Shown here one piece after another: positions 1 through 6,218 of a stretch of 6,459 nt of DNA. Source of the stretch: Bryobacterales bacterium. Its GTDB lineage: Bacteria; Acidobacteriota; Terriglobia; Bryobacterales; Bryobacteraceae. The stretch is from contig JANXQZ010001245.1 in assembly GCA_025353235.1 (NCBI GenBank), positions 1-6,459 on the forward strand. The letters run 5' to 3'. Positions within the stretch are counted from its first letter, which is position 1, and the number at the start of each line of letters is the position of its first letter. Below the pieces are notes generated by a model. That model did not search any database and was not told the origin of the DNA. It saw nothing but the letters and a program-made list of their open reading frames with translations. A program made the position numbers and the translations under genes.

Positions 1-801
1 GAGCCGGACGTGGCCTCCTCCGATGCTACGAATATCCAGGCCAGCATCGTCCGCAGCGGGGATGAGTACGTGATTAACGGGCGCAAGTGGTGGTCCTCCG
101 GTGCCGGGGATCCGCGCTGCAAAATCACCATCTTCATGGGCAAAACCGATCCGGCTGCTCCCAAGCACAAACAGCAGTCGATGATCCTGGTGCCGCTCGA
201 CACGCCCGGAGTGAAGATCGAACGCCTGCTCACGGTCTACGGTTACGATCACGCTCCCCACGGCCACGGCGAGATCTCGTTTACCAACGTGCGAGTGCCC
301 GCCTCTAACATCTTGCTTGGAGAGGGACGCGGCTTTGAGATTGCGCAGGGACGCCTCGGTCCCGGCCGCATCCATCACTGCATGCGGCTGATGGGTGTAG
401 CGGAGCGGGCGCTGGAAGCCATGTGCGCGCGCGTGCAGTCGCGGGTCGCATTCGGGCGGAAGCTCTCCGAGATGGGTACCATCCGCGCCGACATCGCCAC
501 GTCGCGGATCGAGATCGAACAGGCCAGGCTGCTCACGCTGAAGGCGGCATCTATGATGGACACGCTTGGGAACAAGGCGGCCAAGACTGAAATCGCGATG
601 ATCAAAGTGATCGCGCCGAATGTTGCCTTGCGGGTGCTGGAGCGTGCCGTTCAGGCCCATGGCGCGGCCGGCGTTTGCCAGGATCACTTCCTCGCGGGCG
701 CTTGGGCCAACTCTCGGACCTTGCGTCTAGCCGATGGTCCCGATGAAGTGCATCTGGAATCGATCGCCAAATACGAACTCCAAAAGTGGGCCCGATCATG
801 A
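1..801 (+). CDS. Acyl-CoA dehydrogenase, ACAD10/11-like (5' end missing)
   Basis: Flavin-dependent acyl-CoA dehydrogenase, expected to introduce an alpha-beta double bond into an acyl-CoA in fatty-acid or modified-acid catabolism. The reading frame is open from base 1, beginning inside the family motif (T)[11 protein letters not shown], so the N-terminal helical domain and true start lie upstream; the GTG at base 10 is an internal valine. Visible parts are the beta-domain signature [16 protein letters not shown], then the C-terminal helical domain with RVAFGRKL, the FAD-contacting QAHGAAGV, and the end motif LADGPDEVH. The [11 protein letters not shown] and ADGPDEVH motifs are those I associate with the ACAD10/11 (plant IBR3) branch. 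An Asp (bases 733-735) occupies the position of the YEG glutamate used as base in medium-chain enzymes. In mammals this branch is joined to an aminoglycoside-phosphotransferase-like kinase; whether a kinase gene lies upstream cannot be seen. Its stop overlaps the next gene by ATGA. Family is confident; substrate is unknown. Confidence 0.93.
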   Translation, partial: EPDVASSDATNIQASIVRSGDEYVINGRKWWSSGAGDPRCKITIFMGKTDPAAPKHKQQSMILVPLDTPGVKIERLLTVYGYDHAPHGHGEISFTNVRVPASNILLGEGRGFEIAQGRLGPGRIHHCMRLMGVAERALEAMCARVQSRVAFGRKLSEMGTIRADIATSRIEIEQARLLTLKAASMMDTLGNKAAKTEIAMIKVIAPNVALRVLERAVQAHGAAGVCQDHFLAGAWANSRTLRLADGPDEVHLESIAKYELQKWARS

Positions 802-1262
802 GCGATCTAGTCAGGCAGCACCTGTTGACATTTCTCGACGGCAAGGGAGCGCACGCTCCTTTTGACCAAGCCGTCGCCGACTTCCCTGCGAGTTTGCGGG
901 GCCTGAAACCGGGCGGCGCGCCTCATTCGGCGTGGCAGCTTTTGGAACATCTGCGGATTGCCCAACGCGATCTGCTTGACTTCAGCCGCGATCCCGATTA
1001 CGTGTCGCCCAAGTGGCCCGATAGCTACTGGCCTACCGCAGAAGTGCCCGCGACTGATCGGGCATGGGATGAAAGCGTGGCCGAATACCAGACCGATTTG
1101 GCCGCGATGAAAGCGTTGATCGCCGACGAGTCTCGCGACCTGTTTGAACCATATCCTTCAGGGTCAGGCAAGCCGCTCTTTCGGAATGCACTGATCTTGG
1201 CGGATCATACTTCGTATCACGTCGGGCAACTCATGTATCTGCGAAAAATCCTGGGACTCTGA
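798..1262 (+). CDS. DinB-superfamily putative metal-binding protein
   Basis: A 154-residue protein of the DinB/YfiT four-helix-bundle type. Three histidines that would form the family's metal site are visible: H51 in LLEHLRIAQ, and H137 and H141 in [10 protein letters not shown] near the C terminus, the typical DinB closing motif. Some family members are thiol-dependent S-transferases and others are damage-inducible with unknown activity; nothing here fixes the reaction. There is no signal peptide or membrane segment, so it is probably cytoplasmic. I chose the ATG at 798, which overlaps the upstream stop (ATGA) and suggests translational coupling; an in-frame GTG at 786 would add four residues (M-G-P-I) and is less likely. 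Neither start has a strong Shine-Dalgarno sequence. It sits at the end of the plus-strand pair and converges on the minus-strand operon with only 17 bases between the stops. Confidence 0.85.
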   Translation: MSDLVRQHLLTFLDGKGAHAPFDQAVADFPASLRGLKPGGAPHSAWQLLEHLRIAQRDLLDFSRDPDYVSPKWPDSYWPTAEVPATDRAWDESVAEYQTDLAAMKALIADESRDLFEPYPSGSGKPLFRNALILADHTSYHVGQLMYLRKILGL

Positions 1263-1279
1263 CGAGTGCCAAGCCGAAA

Positions 1280-2755
1280 TTACTGACCGCAACACTTCTT
1301 GAATTTCTTGCCGCTGCCGCAGGGACACGGATCGTTTCGACCGGTCTTTCCTGCAGGCTTCATTTGGGGCTCTTCGGCTTCTTCGTTCTGGTAGACCGTC
1401 TTGAGTCCGGCCCGTACTAAGCGGACGTCCAAACCGGCCTTCACGGCATCGCCCTCCGCTTCGGTGAAGCCCTTGGCGAGTTCCGAAATGTTTTCGTACA
1501 ACTCCGGTATCTTCTTGCGCGTAGTGGGCCCCGGTGCCACCAGCGCGTAGTTATGCAGCGCATCGGGCCGCAATTCCTCGTCATCGAAGAACGGCTTGAG
1601 CAACGCCGCATCGCGCGTAACTTGGAGGTACCCGACGGCCCAGATCGCATTGCGACGAACTTCTACATTTGGATCGTCCAGGTACTTCGCCGCCTCGTCC
1701 GCGAAGCTTGGATCGAAGGAGCGCCATATGGCTTCCAGCGCGCGCTCGCGGGTCTCGGGATCTTCCGCAAGTTCGAGAATAGCTTCTGCAACGGCTTGTT
1801 GATCGGTATGGCGCGCCAATCCAAGCGCCACGCCCGCGCGCTCCACGAGCGGCGTTTCGGGTGCCACCAGCCGGGCCATCAGGACGTTCCGCAACTCGGG
1901 ATCCTCGGTCTGATCGAAGAACGCTTCCCAGCAGCAGGACCGCACTTCCACGGAGGGATCGGTGCGGGCCGACTCGAGCAGCTTGGCGCGAGCACTCACT
2001 GAAAAGTCCTCGCTGAAGAAGCTGGTGGCTGCGTCGGCCCTCTGGACCACAGTACCTTCCGTCAAGAACTCCAAGCGCTCTTCTTCTGAGAGCACTTCGA
2101 ATTCAGGACCCGCTTCATCGGGGTACAAGCTCCAGATATCAAAATCCGTGATTATCGTCTGAGGGCGTTCCTCGCCTAGATCCTTGATCGTGTCGGCAAG
2201 ATCCAGCTTGTGTTCTCCTTCGGCGGTCTTGGCCCTTCTCTCAAGCTCGGGAATGGCGGCGGGATCGCGGTATACTTCCAGGTGGAAAAGCGCGTCGTCC
2301 CAATCCACGTCCAAGCGATCGAGCAATACCTTGAGAATGCGAGGATCGTGGATGTTCATCCCGGCCAGCAGGAACGCGAGTTCGCCGGCCTCGTCTGGGC
2401 CGATCTCCTCATATAGCTTCAAGAGGGGCTGGATCGCAGGATGTCCAATCACGACAATTGCCTCGACAACCTCGTCTGGAATCTCCGACGGATCTCGTCG
2501 AATCAAGTCGAGATAGTAAGGGATGGCCAGCGGAGTTTTGAAGTACTGAAAGATTGAAATCAGGTCCTGTTCGAGCGGAACCCTTTCATCGGGGTGCTCT
2601 TCTGCGGCAAAGCGCACGATGTCCGGGAGGCTCTTGGCTGGATCGTCAATCAGCGCGTGCAGCCAGCGCTGATCGATTCCAACTCTGCCAAGAGTCGCGG
2701 CCGTGAGCAGGTCGTAGGCCGAGTAACTGGCGAGCTTTTGAGGATCAATAACCAT
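1280..2755 (-). CDS. HEAT-repeat protein with C-terminal SEC-C zinc motif
   Basis: A 491-residue, strongly acidic, probably cytoplasmic protein of unknown function. Residues about 60-190 and 235-400 consist of helical pairs typical of HEAT-like repeats (for example HPAIQPLLKLYEE, DPSVEVRSCCWEAF, DPNVEVRRNAIWAVGYL), suggesting an elongated protein-binding solenoid. A short acidic linker (about 456-465) leads to a C-terminal SEC-C motif, GRNDPCPCGSGKKF followed by KKCC, whose cysteines C477, C479, C488 and C489 form the usual CxC...CC zinc site. In SecA this motif contacts SecB and the ribosome, but it also ends many unrelated proteins. The ATG lies 3 bases after the SDR stop with no clear Shine-Dalgarno sequence, so translation is probably coupled. 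It is the last gene of the minus-strand run. Domain assignment is strong; a role as adaptor or quality-control factor is only a guess. Confidence 0.85.
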   Translation of the reverse strand: MVIDPQKLASYSAYDLLTAATLGRVGIDQRWLHALIDDPAKSLPDIVRFAAEEHPDERVPLEQDLISIFQYFKTPLAIPYYLDLIRRDPSEIPDEVVEAIVVIGHPAIQPLLKLYEEIGPDEAGELAFLLAGMNIHDPRILKVLLDRLDVDWDDALFHLEVYRDPAAIPELERRAKTAEGEHKLDLADTIKDLGEERPQTIITDFDIWSLYPDEAGPEFEVLSEEERLEFLTEGTVVQRADAATSFFSEDFSVSARAKLLESARTDPSVEVRSCCWEAFFDQTEDPELRNVLMARLVAPETPLVERAGVALGLARHTDQQAVAEAILELAEDPETRERALEAIWRSFDPSFADEAAKYLDDPNVEVRRNAIWAVGYLQVTRDAALLKPFFDDEELRPDALHNYALVAPGPTTRKKIPELYENISELAKGFTEAEGDAVKAGLDVRLVRAGLKTVYQNEEAEEPQMKPAGKTGRNDPCPCGSGKKFKKCCGQ

Positions 2756-2758
2756 GCT

Positions 2759-3496
2759 CTAATAAGTGGCCCTTCCGCCGCTTGCGTCATAGCATTGCCC
2801 GGTCACGAAAGAACAGTCGGAACTGCTTAGGAAGTGGACCACAGCCGCAATCTCCTCGGGCTTGCCGGTCCGACGCATGGGGATGCGCTGCGTCATGTAG
2901 TCGACCTGCTGCGGAGTAAGCTGGTCTAGAATCTTGGTCTGCACTACCGCCGGGGCCACGGCATTGACGCAGATGCCATCGGTGGCCACTTCTTTCGCAA
3001 GCGACTTGGTAAAGCCGATGACCCCCGCCTTGGTGGCCGAGTAACCGGTCATGTTGGGGTTGCCTTCCTTGCCGGCGATCGAGGCGATATTCACGATCCG
3101 ACCGTACCTATTTTCGCGCATGTGCTGGATAACAGCCTTGCAGGTATTGAACACGCCCGTCATATTGATGGCGATGATCCGCTGCCAATCTTCCTCAGTT
3201 TGCTCCCACAGAGGCGCAGCCTTGCCGCCGATCCCAGCGTTGTTCACGAGAATATCGAGTTTGGGGAAGCGCCCCAGAACTTCTTCGAAGGCGCGTTTTA
3301 CGGATGCTGAATCCGTGATGTCCACTTGCAGCGGAAACGCGCCCTCAATGGTCGCGGCCACTTCGGCGGCACCTTCGGGATTGATATCCGCGATCGCAAC
3401 CGAAGCGCCCGCCCGGGCCAGACGGCGAGCGATTGCCTCGCCGATGCCCGTGGCCGCTCCGGTCACTACCGCCGTTTGGCCAGTAAGATCGAACAT
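2759..3496 (-). CDS. SDR-family NAD(P)-dependent oxidoreductase (FabG-like)
   Basis: Classical short-chain dehydrogenase/reductase of 245 residues, the usual length. The Rossmann cofactor motif TGAATGIG is at 12-19 and NNAG at 85-88; the catalytic tetrad is N111, S139, Y152 and K156 (YSATK). Asp37 at the end of the second beta strand normally favours NAD(H) over NADP(H). The usual PG after the sixth strand is PA here (P182-A183). The C terminus, ending DASGGRATY, resembles sugar- and hydroxyacid-type SDRs as much as FabG, so 3-oxoacyl-ACP reductase is only a generic label and the substrate is unknown. It begins 13 bases after the rplI stop, with an AAGG about 11 bases before the ATG and a GAGGAG inside the last codons of rplI. 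It is followed 3 bases later by the HEAT/SEC-C gene. Co-transcription with ribosomal protein genes suggests high constitutive expression. Confidence 0.92.
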   Translation of the reverse strand: MFDLTGQTAVVTGAATGIGEAIARRLARAGASVAIADINPEGAAEVAATIEGAFPLQVDITDSASVKRAFEEVLGRFPKLDILVNNAGIGGKAAPLWEQTEEDWQRIIAINMTGVFNTCKAVIQHMRENRYGRIVNIASIAGKEGNPNMTGYSATKAGVIGFTKSLAKEVATDGICVNAVAPAVVQTKILDQLTPQQVDYMTQRIPMRRTGKPEEIAAVVHFLSSSDCSFVTGQCYDASGGRATY

Positions 3497-3509
3497 GTTT
3501 GAGACTGCC

Positions 3510-3956
3510 TTACTCCTCTTTGGCGACGTTGACCGTTATCTCGGCCGTGACGTCCCGGTGCAGGCGAATCGGCACCTTGTGCTCGCCGAGCGTTTTGATC
3601 GCATTATCCATCTGAATCTTGCGGCGATCAATATTGTAGCCCTGCTTTTCCAGCAAGTCGGCGATGTCCTTAGATGTAACGGAGCCAAAGAGCTGATCGT
3701 TGTCCCCAGCCTTCTGCGAGATGTTGATCACCACTCCGTTCAGCATCTTGCCGAGATCCCCGGCATCCGCCGACTCTTTCGCTTCGCGTCGCAGGTGGGC
3801 ATGGCGCTCCTGCTCGACGATCTTCTTGTTCGATTCCGTGGCCGCTACGGCCAGGCGCTTGGGGAGGAGGAAGTTGCGCGCGTAACCCGAGGCCACCTTC
3901 ACAACCTGCCCACGGGCACCAAGTTTTTCGACGTCTTCTCTGAGTATGACTTCCAT
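3510..3956 (-). CDS. rplI: 50S ribosomal protein L9
   Basis: L9, 148 residues, standard length. The N-terminal domain that binds 23S rRNA near the L1 stalk is clear (MEVILREDVEKLGARGQVV, then the family signature GYARNFLLPKRLA at about 24-36). A lysine/arginine/glutamate-rich connecting helix (about 40-75) joins it to the C-terminal domain (LFGSVTSKDIADLL and KTLGEHKVPIRLHRDV). L9 spans neighbouring ribosomes and supports frame maintenance. The start is fixed by a good Shine-Dalgarno sequence, AAGGAG, 5 bases upstream. It is the third gene of the S6-S18-L9 block that is common across bacteria. Confidence 0.98.
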   Translation of the reverse strand: MEVILREDVEKLGARGQVVKVASGYARNFLLPKRLAVAATESNKKIVEQERHAHLRREAKESADAGDLGKMLNGVVINISQKAGDNDQLFGSVTSKDIADLLEKQGYNIDRRKIQMDNAIKTLGEHKVPIRLHRDVTAEITVNVAKEE

Positions 3957-3961
3957 GGCTG

Positions 3962-3967
3962 CTCCTT
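3962..3967 (-). promoter_or_regulatory. Shine-Dalgarno for rplI overlapping the rpsR stop
   Basis: On the minus strand the sequence reads TAAGGAGCAGCCATG: the rpsR stop TAA forms the first part of the AAGGAG ribosome-binding site, with 5 bases before the rplI ATG. Terminating ribosomes are therefore placed directly on the next start site, favouring coupled S18/L9 synthesis. Confidence 0.85.
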
Positions 3968-4265
3968 AGATGGCCGTCGCGAACGGAATCAGCACGATGC
4001 TTCGCGCTTGTTTGATTGCTTCGGCAAGCCGCCGCTGGTGGGGTGCGCACACGCCGGAGATGCGGCGTGGAGTGATTTTGCCGCGTTCCGAGATGAAATT
4101 ATTCAGCATTTTGACATCTTTGTAGTTGATGTCGTCAATCTTCTCAACGCAGAAACGGCAAACCTTCTTGCGCCTGAAGTATTGCTTTTTCGTTGCGATC
4201 GCTTTGTCGCCGCCAGTGGGGCGCTGCGAGGCACTAATGGGACGTCCGCCTTTTTGTTCCGCCAT
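3966..4265 (-). CDS. rpsR: 30S ribosomal protein S18
   Basis: S18, 99 residues, slightly longer than the usual 75-90 because of an N-terminal extension ([20 protein letters not shown]) before the conserved core. The core contains [17 protein letters not shown]-like [21 protein letters not shown] and [19 protein letters not shown]. Cysteines C36 and C39 with C73 and H76 make a plausible zinc site, so this looks like the zinc-binding form of S18 rather than the zinc-free paralogue. S18 pairs with S6 on the 30S platform, consistent with the rpsF neighbour. The ATG is preceded by AGGAG at a 6-base spacing. Only 9 bases separate it from rpsF, with no ssb or priB between them. Confidence 0.98.
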   Translation of the reverse strand: MAEQKGGRPISASQRPTGGDKAIATKKQYFRRKKVCRFCVEKIDDINYKDVKMLNNFISERGKITPRRISGVCAPHQRRLAEAIKQARSIVLIPFATAI

Positions 4266-4271
4266 ATAAGT

Positions 4272-4276
4272 CTCCT
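4272..4276 (-). promoter_or_regulatory. Shine-Dalgarno for rpsR overlapping the rpsF stop
   Basis: The minus strand reads TAGGAGACTTATATG: AGGAG starts inside the rpsF stop codon TAG and lies 6 bases before the rpsR ATG. This is the same stop-in-ribosome-binding-site arrangement as at the rpsR-rplI junction and supports the chosen S18 start. Confidence 0.85.
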
Positions 4277-4823
4277 ATTGCTCCTTCTCGGCCGGAGGGG
4301 GTGCCGTCGGGGGCGCTGCCTGCGGATCGCTTGAGGGGGTTGGGGTTGGGGTTGGGGGCGCTGCCGCGCTGGAAGTTGGCGCGCCAGGCATGGGTGCACC
4401 GGGCATCGGAGCGCCGGGAACAGATCCGCCTGCCGCAGGTTCGCCGGTCGGCATGCTGGGAGGAGGTGCCACCGGGGCCGGACGCCGCGCAGCCCGCTTG
4501 TCCCGCGACTTCTTGCGCTTCTCTATTTTCTTCAGCTTCTTATCAATCCGCACCGTGATGAACTTCATCACCAAGTCCAACATGCGCAGACGTCGCTCGA
4601 TTTCCTTTACGCTGTCCGGGCCTGCAGTGAACTGCATCAGCACGTAGTAGCCTTCGTGACGTTTTTCGACGCGATAGGCGAGCTTGCGAACTCCCCACTT
4701 GTCGGTTTTTTCGACCGTGCCGCCGTGAGCGGCGACCACGCTGGTGATTTGTTCGATCACCGGGTCGATCTCCTCGTCCGTCGCATCCGGGCGGACAATA
4801 AAAAGTTCCTCGTAAATTCTCAT
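4275..4823 (-). CDS. rpsF: 30S ribosomal protein S6 with long Pro/Ala-rich C-terminal tail
   Basis: S6, 182 residues against a usual 95-135. Residues 1-94 are the complete S6 fold ([39 protein letters not shown], then [16 protein letters not shown]). A basic segment rich in lysine and arginine follows at about 95-114. Residues 115-182 form a low-complexity Pro/Ala/Thr/Gly tail with PGAPM repeats at 136-149 and PTPTPTP at 157-163, ending AEKEQ. S6 binds the 30S platform with S18; in many bacteria an S6:S18 complex autoregulates this operon, and in E. coli RimK adds glutamates to the S6 C terminus. The tail is predicted to be disordered and to protrude. The ATG overlaps the pth stop (ATGA) and has GAGGAA just upstream. 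The 15-base repeats and a G-quadruplex motif lie in the tail-coding DNA. Confidence 0.96.
   Translation of the reverse strand: MRIYEELFIVRPDATDEEIDPVIEQITSVVAAHGGTVEKTDKWGVRKLAYRVEKRHEGYYVLMQFTAGPDSVKEIERRLRMLDLVMKFITVRIDKKLKKIEKRKKSRDKRAARRPAPVAPPPSMPTGEPAAGGSVPGAPMPGAPMPGAPTSSAAAPPTPTPTPSSDPQAAPPTAPPPAEKEQ
4335..4358 (+). other. Perfect four-tract G-quadruplex motif within rpsF
   Basis: The plus strand reads G5-TT-G4-TT-G4-TT-G5, like three to four telomeric TTGGGG units. It is the template strand of rpsF; the mRNA carries the C-rich complement, which encodes the PPTPTPTP of the S6 tail. All loops are two bases, so an intramolecular quadruplex on the template strand is plausible. Presence of the motif is directly visible; folding in the cell is inference. 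Confidence 0.75.
4381..4425 (-). repeat. 15-base imperfect tandem repeat encoding PGAPM units in S6
   Basis: About three units, starting at 4381, 4396 and 4411 (gcgccaggcatgggt, gcaccgggcatcgga, then gcgccggga and divergent bases), encode successive PGAPM-type pentapeptides of the S6 tail. The third unit is degenerate after its first nine bases. Units stay in phase with the codons, so gain or loss of copies would change tail length without a frameshift. Confidence 0.7.
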
Positions 4824-5428
4824 TCTTCCTCGTTGTTTAAGCCTTGGGCGCGACGATTAAATTTCGTCATGGACTTTTCGACGCCTTTGGCGATTATGGA
4901 CTCAACTGCTTGCGAAGCATAATCCAGCAGCTCATCCAATTCCAGCTTTTGCGCCCGGCTGAACTGCCCGAGCACGATACGGGCGCCATCCCGTTCCCGG
5001 GATCCCCCGTGTATCCCCAGGCGAACCCGGGGAAATTCTTGCATCCCGACACTCTTGATCACCGAATCAAGTCCGCGATGGCCGCCAGCCGACCCATCTG
5101 GCCGAATTCGAAGCGACCGCCAGGGCAGATCCAGTTCGTCTGAAACCACCAACAACTGTCGGGGCTGAATCTCGTTCTTCACCAGCAAGCCATGCACTGA
5201 CGGCCCGCTGACATTCATAAAGGTCTGCGGCTTGGCCAACAAGACCTTTTCGCCCGACATGGTCCCCTGACCCACCAGGGCCATGCAATCCTTCCGGACA
5301 ACCTTGATTCCATTGCGCACTGCTAGCCGGTCTATCACCAGGAAACCAAGGTTGTGAGGCGTATACTCGTACTCCGACCCCGGATTTCCCAGCCCGGCAA
5401 CGAGCCAGGAAAATACCGAATCGGGCAC
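4820..5428 (-). CDS. pth: Peptidyl-tRNA hydrolase
   Basis: Cytoplasmic esterase that releases tRNA from peptidyl-tRNAs dropped by stalled ribosomes; 202 residues, usual length about 185-200. Family motifs appear in order: [15 protein letters not shown] (N15, catalytic H25), [10 protein letters not shown] (N72), VVSDELDLP (D97) and [10 protein letters not shown] (H117). The residue after that histidine is Arg118, where E. coli has an asparagine (GGHNG). The C terminus is slightly extended, ending NNEEE. The start is GTG at 5426-5428, the first start-like codon after an in-frame TAG that is the rplY stop; no upstream alternative exists, and no strong Shine-Dalgarno sequence is seen, so translation probably depends on rplY. 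The stop overlaps the rpsF start by four bases. The L25/Ctc-Pth pairing is a common bacterial arrangement. Confidence 0.97.
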   Translation of the reverse strand: MPDSVFSWLVAGLGNPGSEYEYTPHNLGFLVIDRLAVRNGIKVVRKDCMALVGQGTMSGEKVLLAKPQTFMNVSGPSVHGLLVKNEIQPRQLLVVSDELDLPWRSLRIRPDGSAGGHRGLDSVIKSVGMQEFPRVRLGIHGGSRERDGARIVLGQFSRAQKLELDELLDYASQAVESIIAKGVEKSMTKFNRRAQGLNNEEE

Positions 5429-5437
5429 GGCCGGATG

Positions 5438-6193
5438 CTACTTCTTCTTGCCCTTGTCGGCTGGAGCTTTCGCCGCTGGGGCCTTAGCCGCCGGAGCAGG
5501 AGCCTTGCCAGCCGGAGCCTTTCCCGCCGGTGCCTTGCCAGCAGGAGCCGCGCCTTCTTCTTCTTTCTTGCCCTTCTTCATCACTTCGGGTTCGGGGACG
5601 GCAGCAACGACTTCGGCCGGAGCAGCTTCCGCACGCTGAGAAACGATGTGAACGATTACGAGTTCCGGAGCGCTGATCAGCTTCATGGAACCCGACATCG
5701 GCACGTCCGACGCGCGCAGACTTTGGTGCATCTCCAACTCGGCGATTTCCAGGACGAACTGTCCAGGAATCTCATCCGGCAAACAGTCGATTTCAACTTC
5801 GCGCGTGATCACTTCCAGCAGGCCGCCCTGCAGCTTAACGCCTTTGGGATCGCCATGCAAGTGCACGGGCACCTTGACCGCGATGCGCTTGGTCAGATCG
5901 ATGCGCTTCAAATCGACGTGCAGCAGGTTGTCCTTGACAGGATCCTTCTGCCAGGCGACGAGCATCACGGGGGTGGTCTCCCCTTCGTGAATCGCGAGCG
6001 TGAAAATCGTGTTGTGCCCGGTACTGCTATTCAAAATCTTCCGCACTTCTTTGGGGCTGACCGAAACGGAAAGAGCTGCCTTATCCGCGCCGTACAAAAT
6101 GGCCGGGGCCAATCCGCGCACGCGCAGGCGGCGCGCTTCATTCTTTCCGCGGCTCTCGCGAGTTTCGGCGGCGATGGTAATATCTGTCTTCAT
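5438..6193 (-). CDS. rplY: 50S ribosomal protein L25/general stress protein Ctc, with KAPAG-repeat tail
   Basis: L25 of the long Ctc/TL5 type, 251 residues, which binds 5S rRNA in the central protuberance. The N-terminal L25 domain covers about 1-95 (TRESRGKNEARRLRVRG, PAILYG, STGHNTIFTL, KDNLLHVDLKRID), and the TL5-type beta domain covers about 96-186 (VPVHLHGDPKGVK, GGLLEVITREVEIDCLPDEIP, LRASDVPM). Beyond residue 187 a tail begins: Ala/Glu-rich, then a charged KKGKKEEE stretch, then about seven KAPAG/KAPAA-type units (about 216-246), ending in KGKKK. Such Lys/Ala/Pro tails are histone-H1-like, predicted disordered and could touch RNA. The ATG has AGGAG at a 6-base spacing. It is 25 bases downstream of prs, a pairing also known elsewhere. 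Confidence 0.96.
   Translation of the reverse strand: MKTDITIAAETRESRGKNEARRLRVRGLAPAILYGADKAALSVSVSPKEVRKILNSSTGHNTIFTLAIHEGETTPVMLVAWQKDPVKDNLLHVDLKRIDLTKRIAVKVPVHLHGDPKGVKLQGGLLEVITREVEIDCLPDEIPGQFVLEIAELEMHQSLRASDVPMSGSMKLISAPELVIVHIVSQRAEAAPAEVVAAVPEPEVMKKGKKEEEGAAPAGKAPAGKAPAGKAPAPAAKAPAAKAPADKGKKK
5466..5546 (-). repeat. 15-base imperfect tandem repeats encoding KAPAG/KAPAA in L25
   Basis: Five 15-base units start at 5466, 5481, 5502, 5517 and 5532 (pattern gccttgccagccgga with variants), interrupted by a 6-base insert gcagga at 5496-5501. Each unit encodes one pentapeptide of the L25 tail. The in-phase length and scattered synonymous changes suggest older slippage expansions kept under protein-level selection. 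Confidence 0.85.
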
Positions 6194-6199
6194 CTCAAA

Positions 6200-6204
6200 C
6201 TCCT
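6200..6204 (-). promoter_or_regulatory. Shine-Dalgarno for rplY
   Basis: Minus strand AGGAG followed by TTTGAG and the ATG, a 6-base spacing. It lies within the 25-base prs-rplY spacer, which has no room for a terminator plus promoter, so rplY is read from the prs transcript or from a promoter inside prs. Confidence 0.8.
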
Positions 6205-6218
6205 GTCAAATAAACCCG

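Noticed and set aside
602..844. Minus-strand open frame opposite the acyl-CoA dehydrogenase end and DinB start
   Set aside because: No motif, Arg/Pro-rich composition and full overlap with two well-supported genes.
825..853. TTGACA resembling a -35 box inside the DinB gene
   Set aside because: No matching -10 element at about 17 bases and it lies inside a coding region.
1253..1270. Weak hairpin (ACTC-TGAC-GAGT) at the convergent stops, considered as a terminator
   Set aside because: Only a four-pair stem with a mismatch above it and no T-tract on either strand; no intrinsic terminator can be supported in this 17-base spacer.
3051..4334. A 427-residue open frame on the plus strand opposite SDR, rplI and rpsR
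   Set aside because: It lies antisense to three clear genes, has no recognisable motif and is explained by the high GC codon pattern of the real genes.
4852..4868. Hairpin GACGA-7-TCGTC shortly upstream of rpsF, considered as an S6:S18 autoregulatory leader
   Set aside because: The stem is only five pairs, lies within the pth coding sequence and lacks the CCG-bearing bulge expected of the known S6:S18 binding motif.
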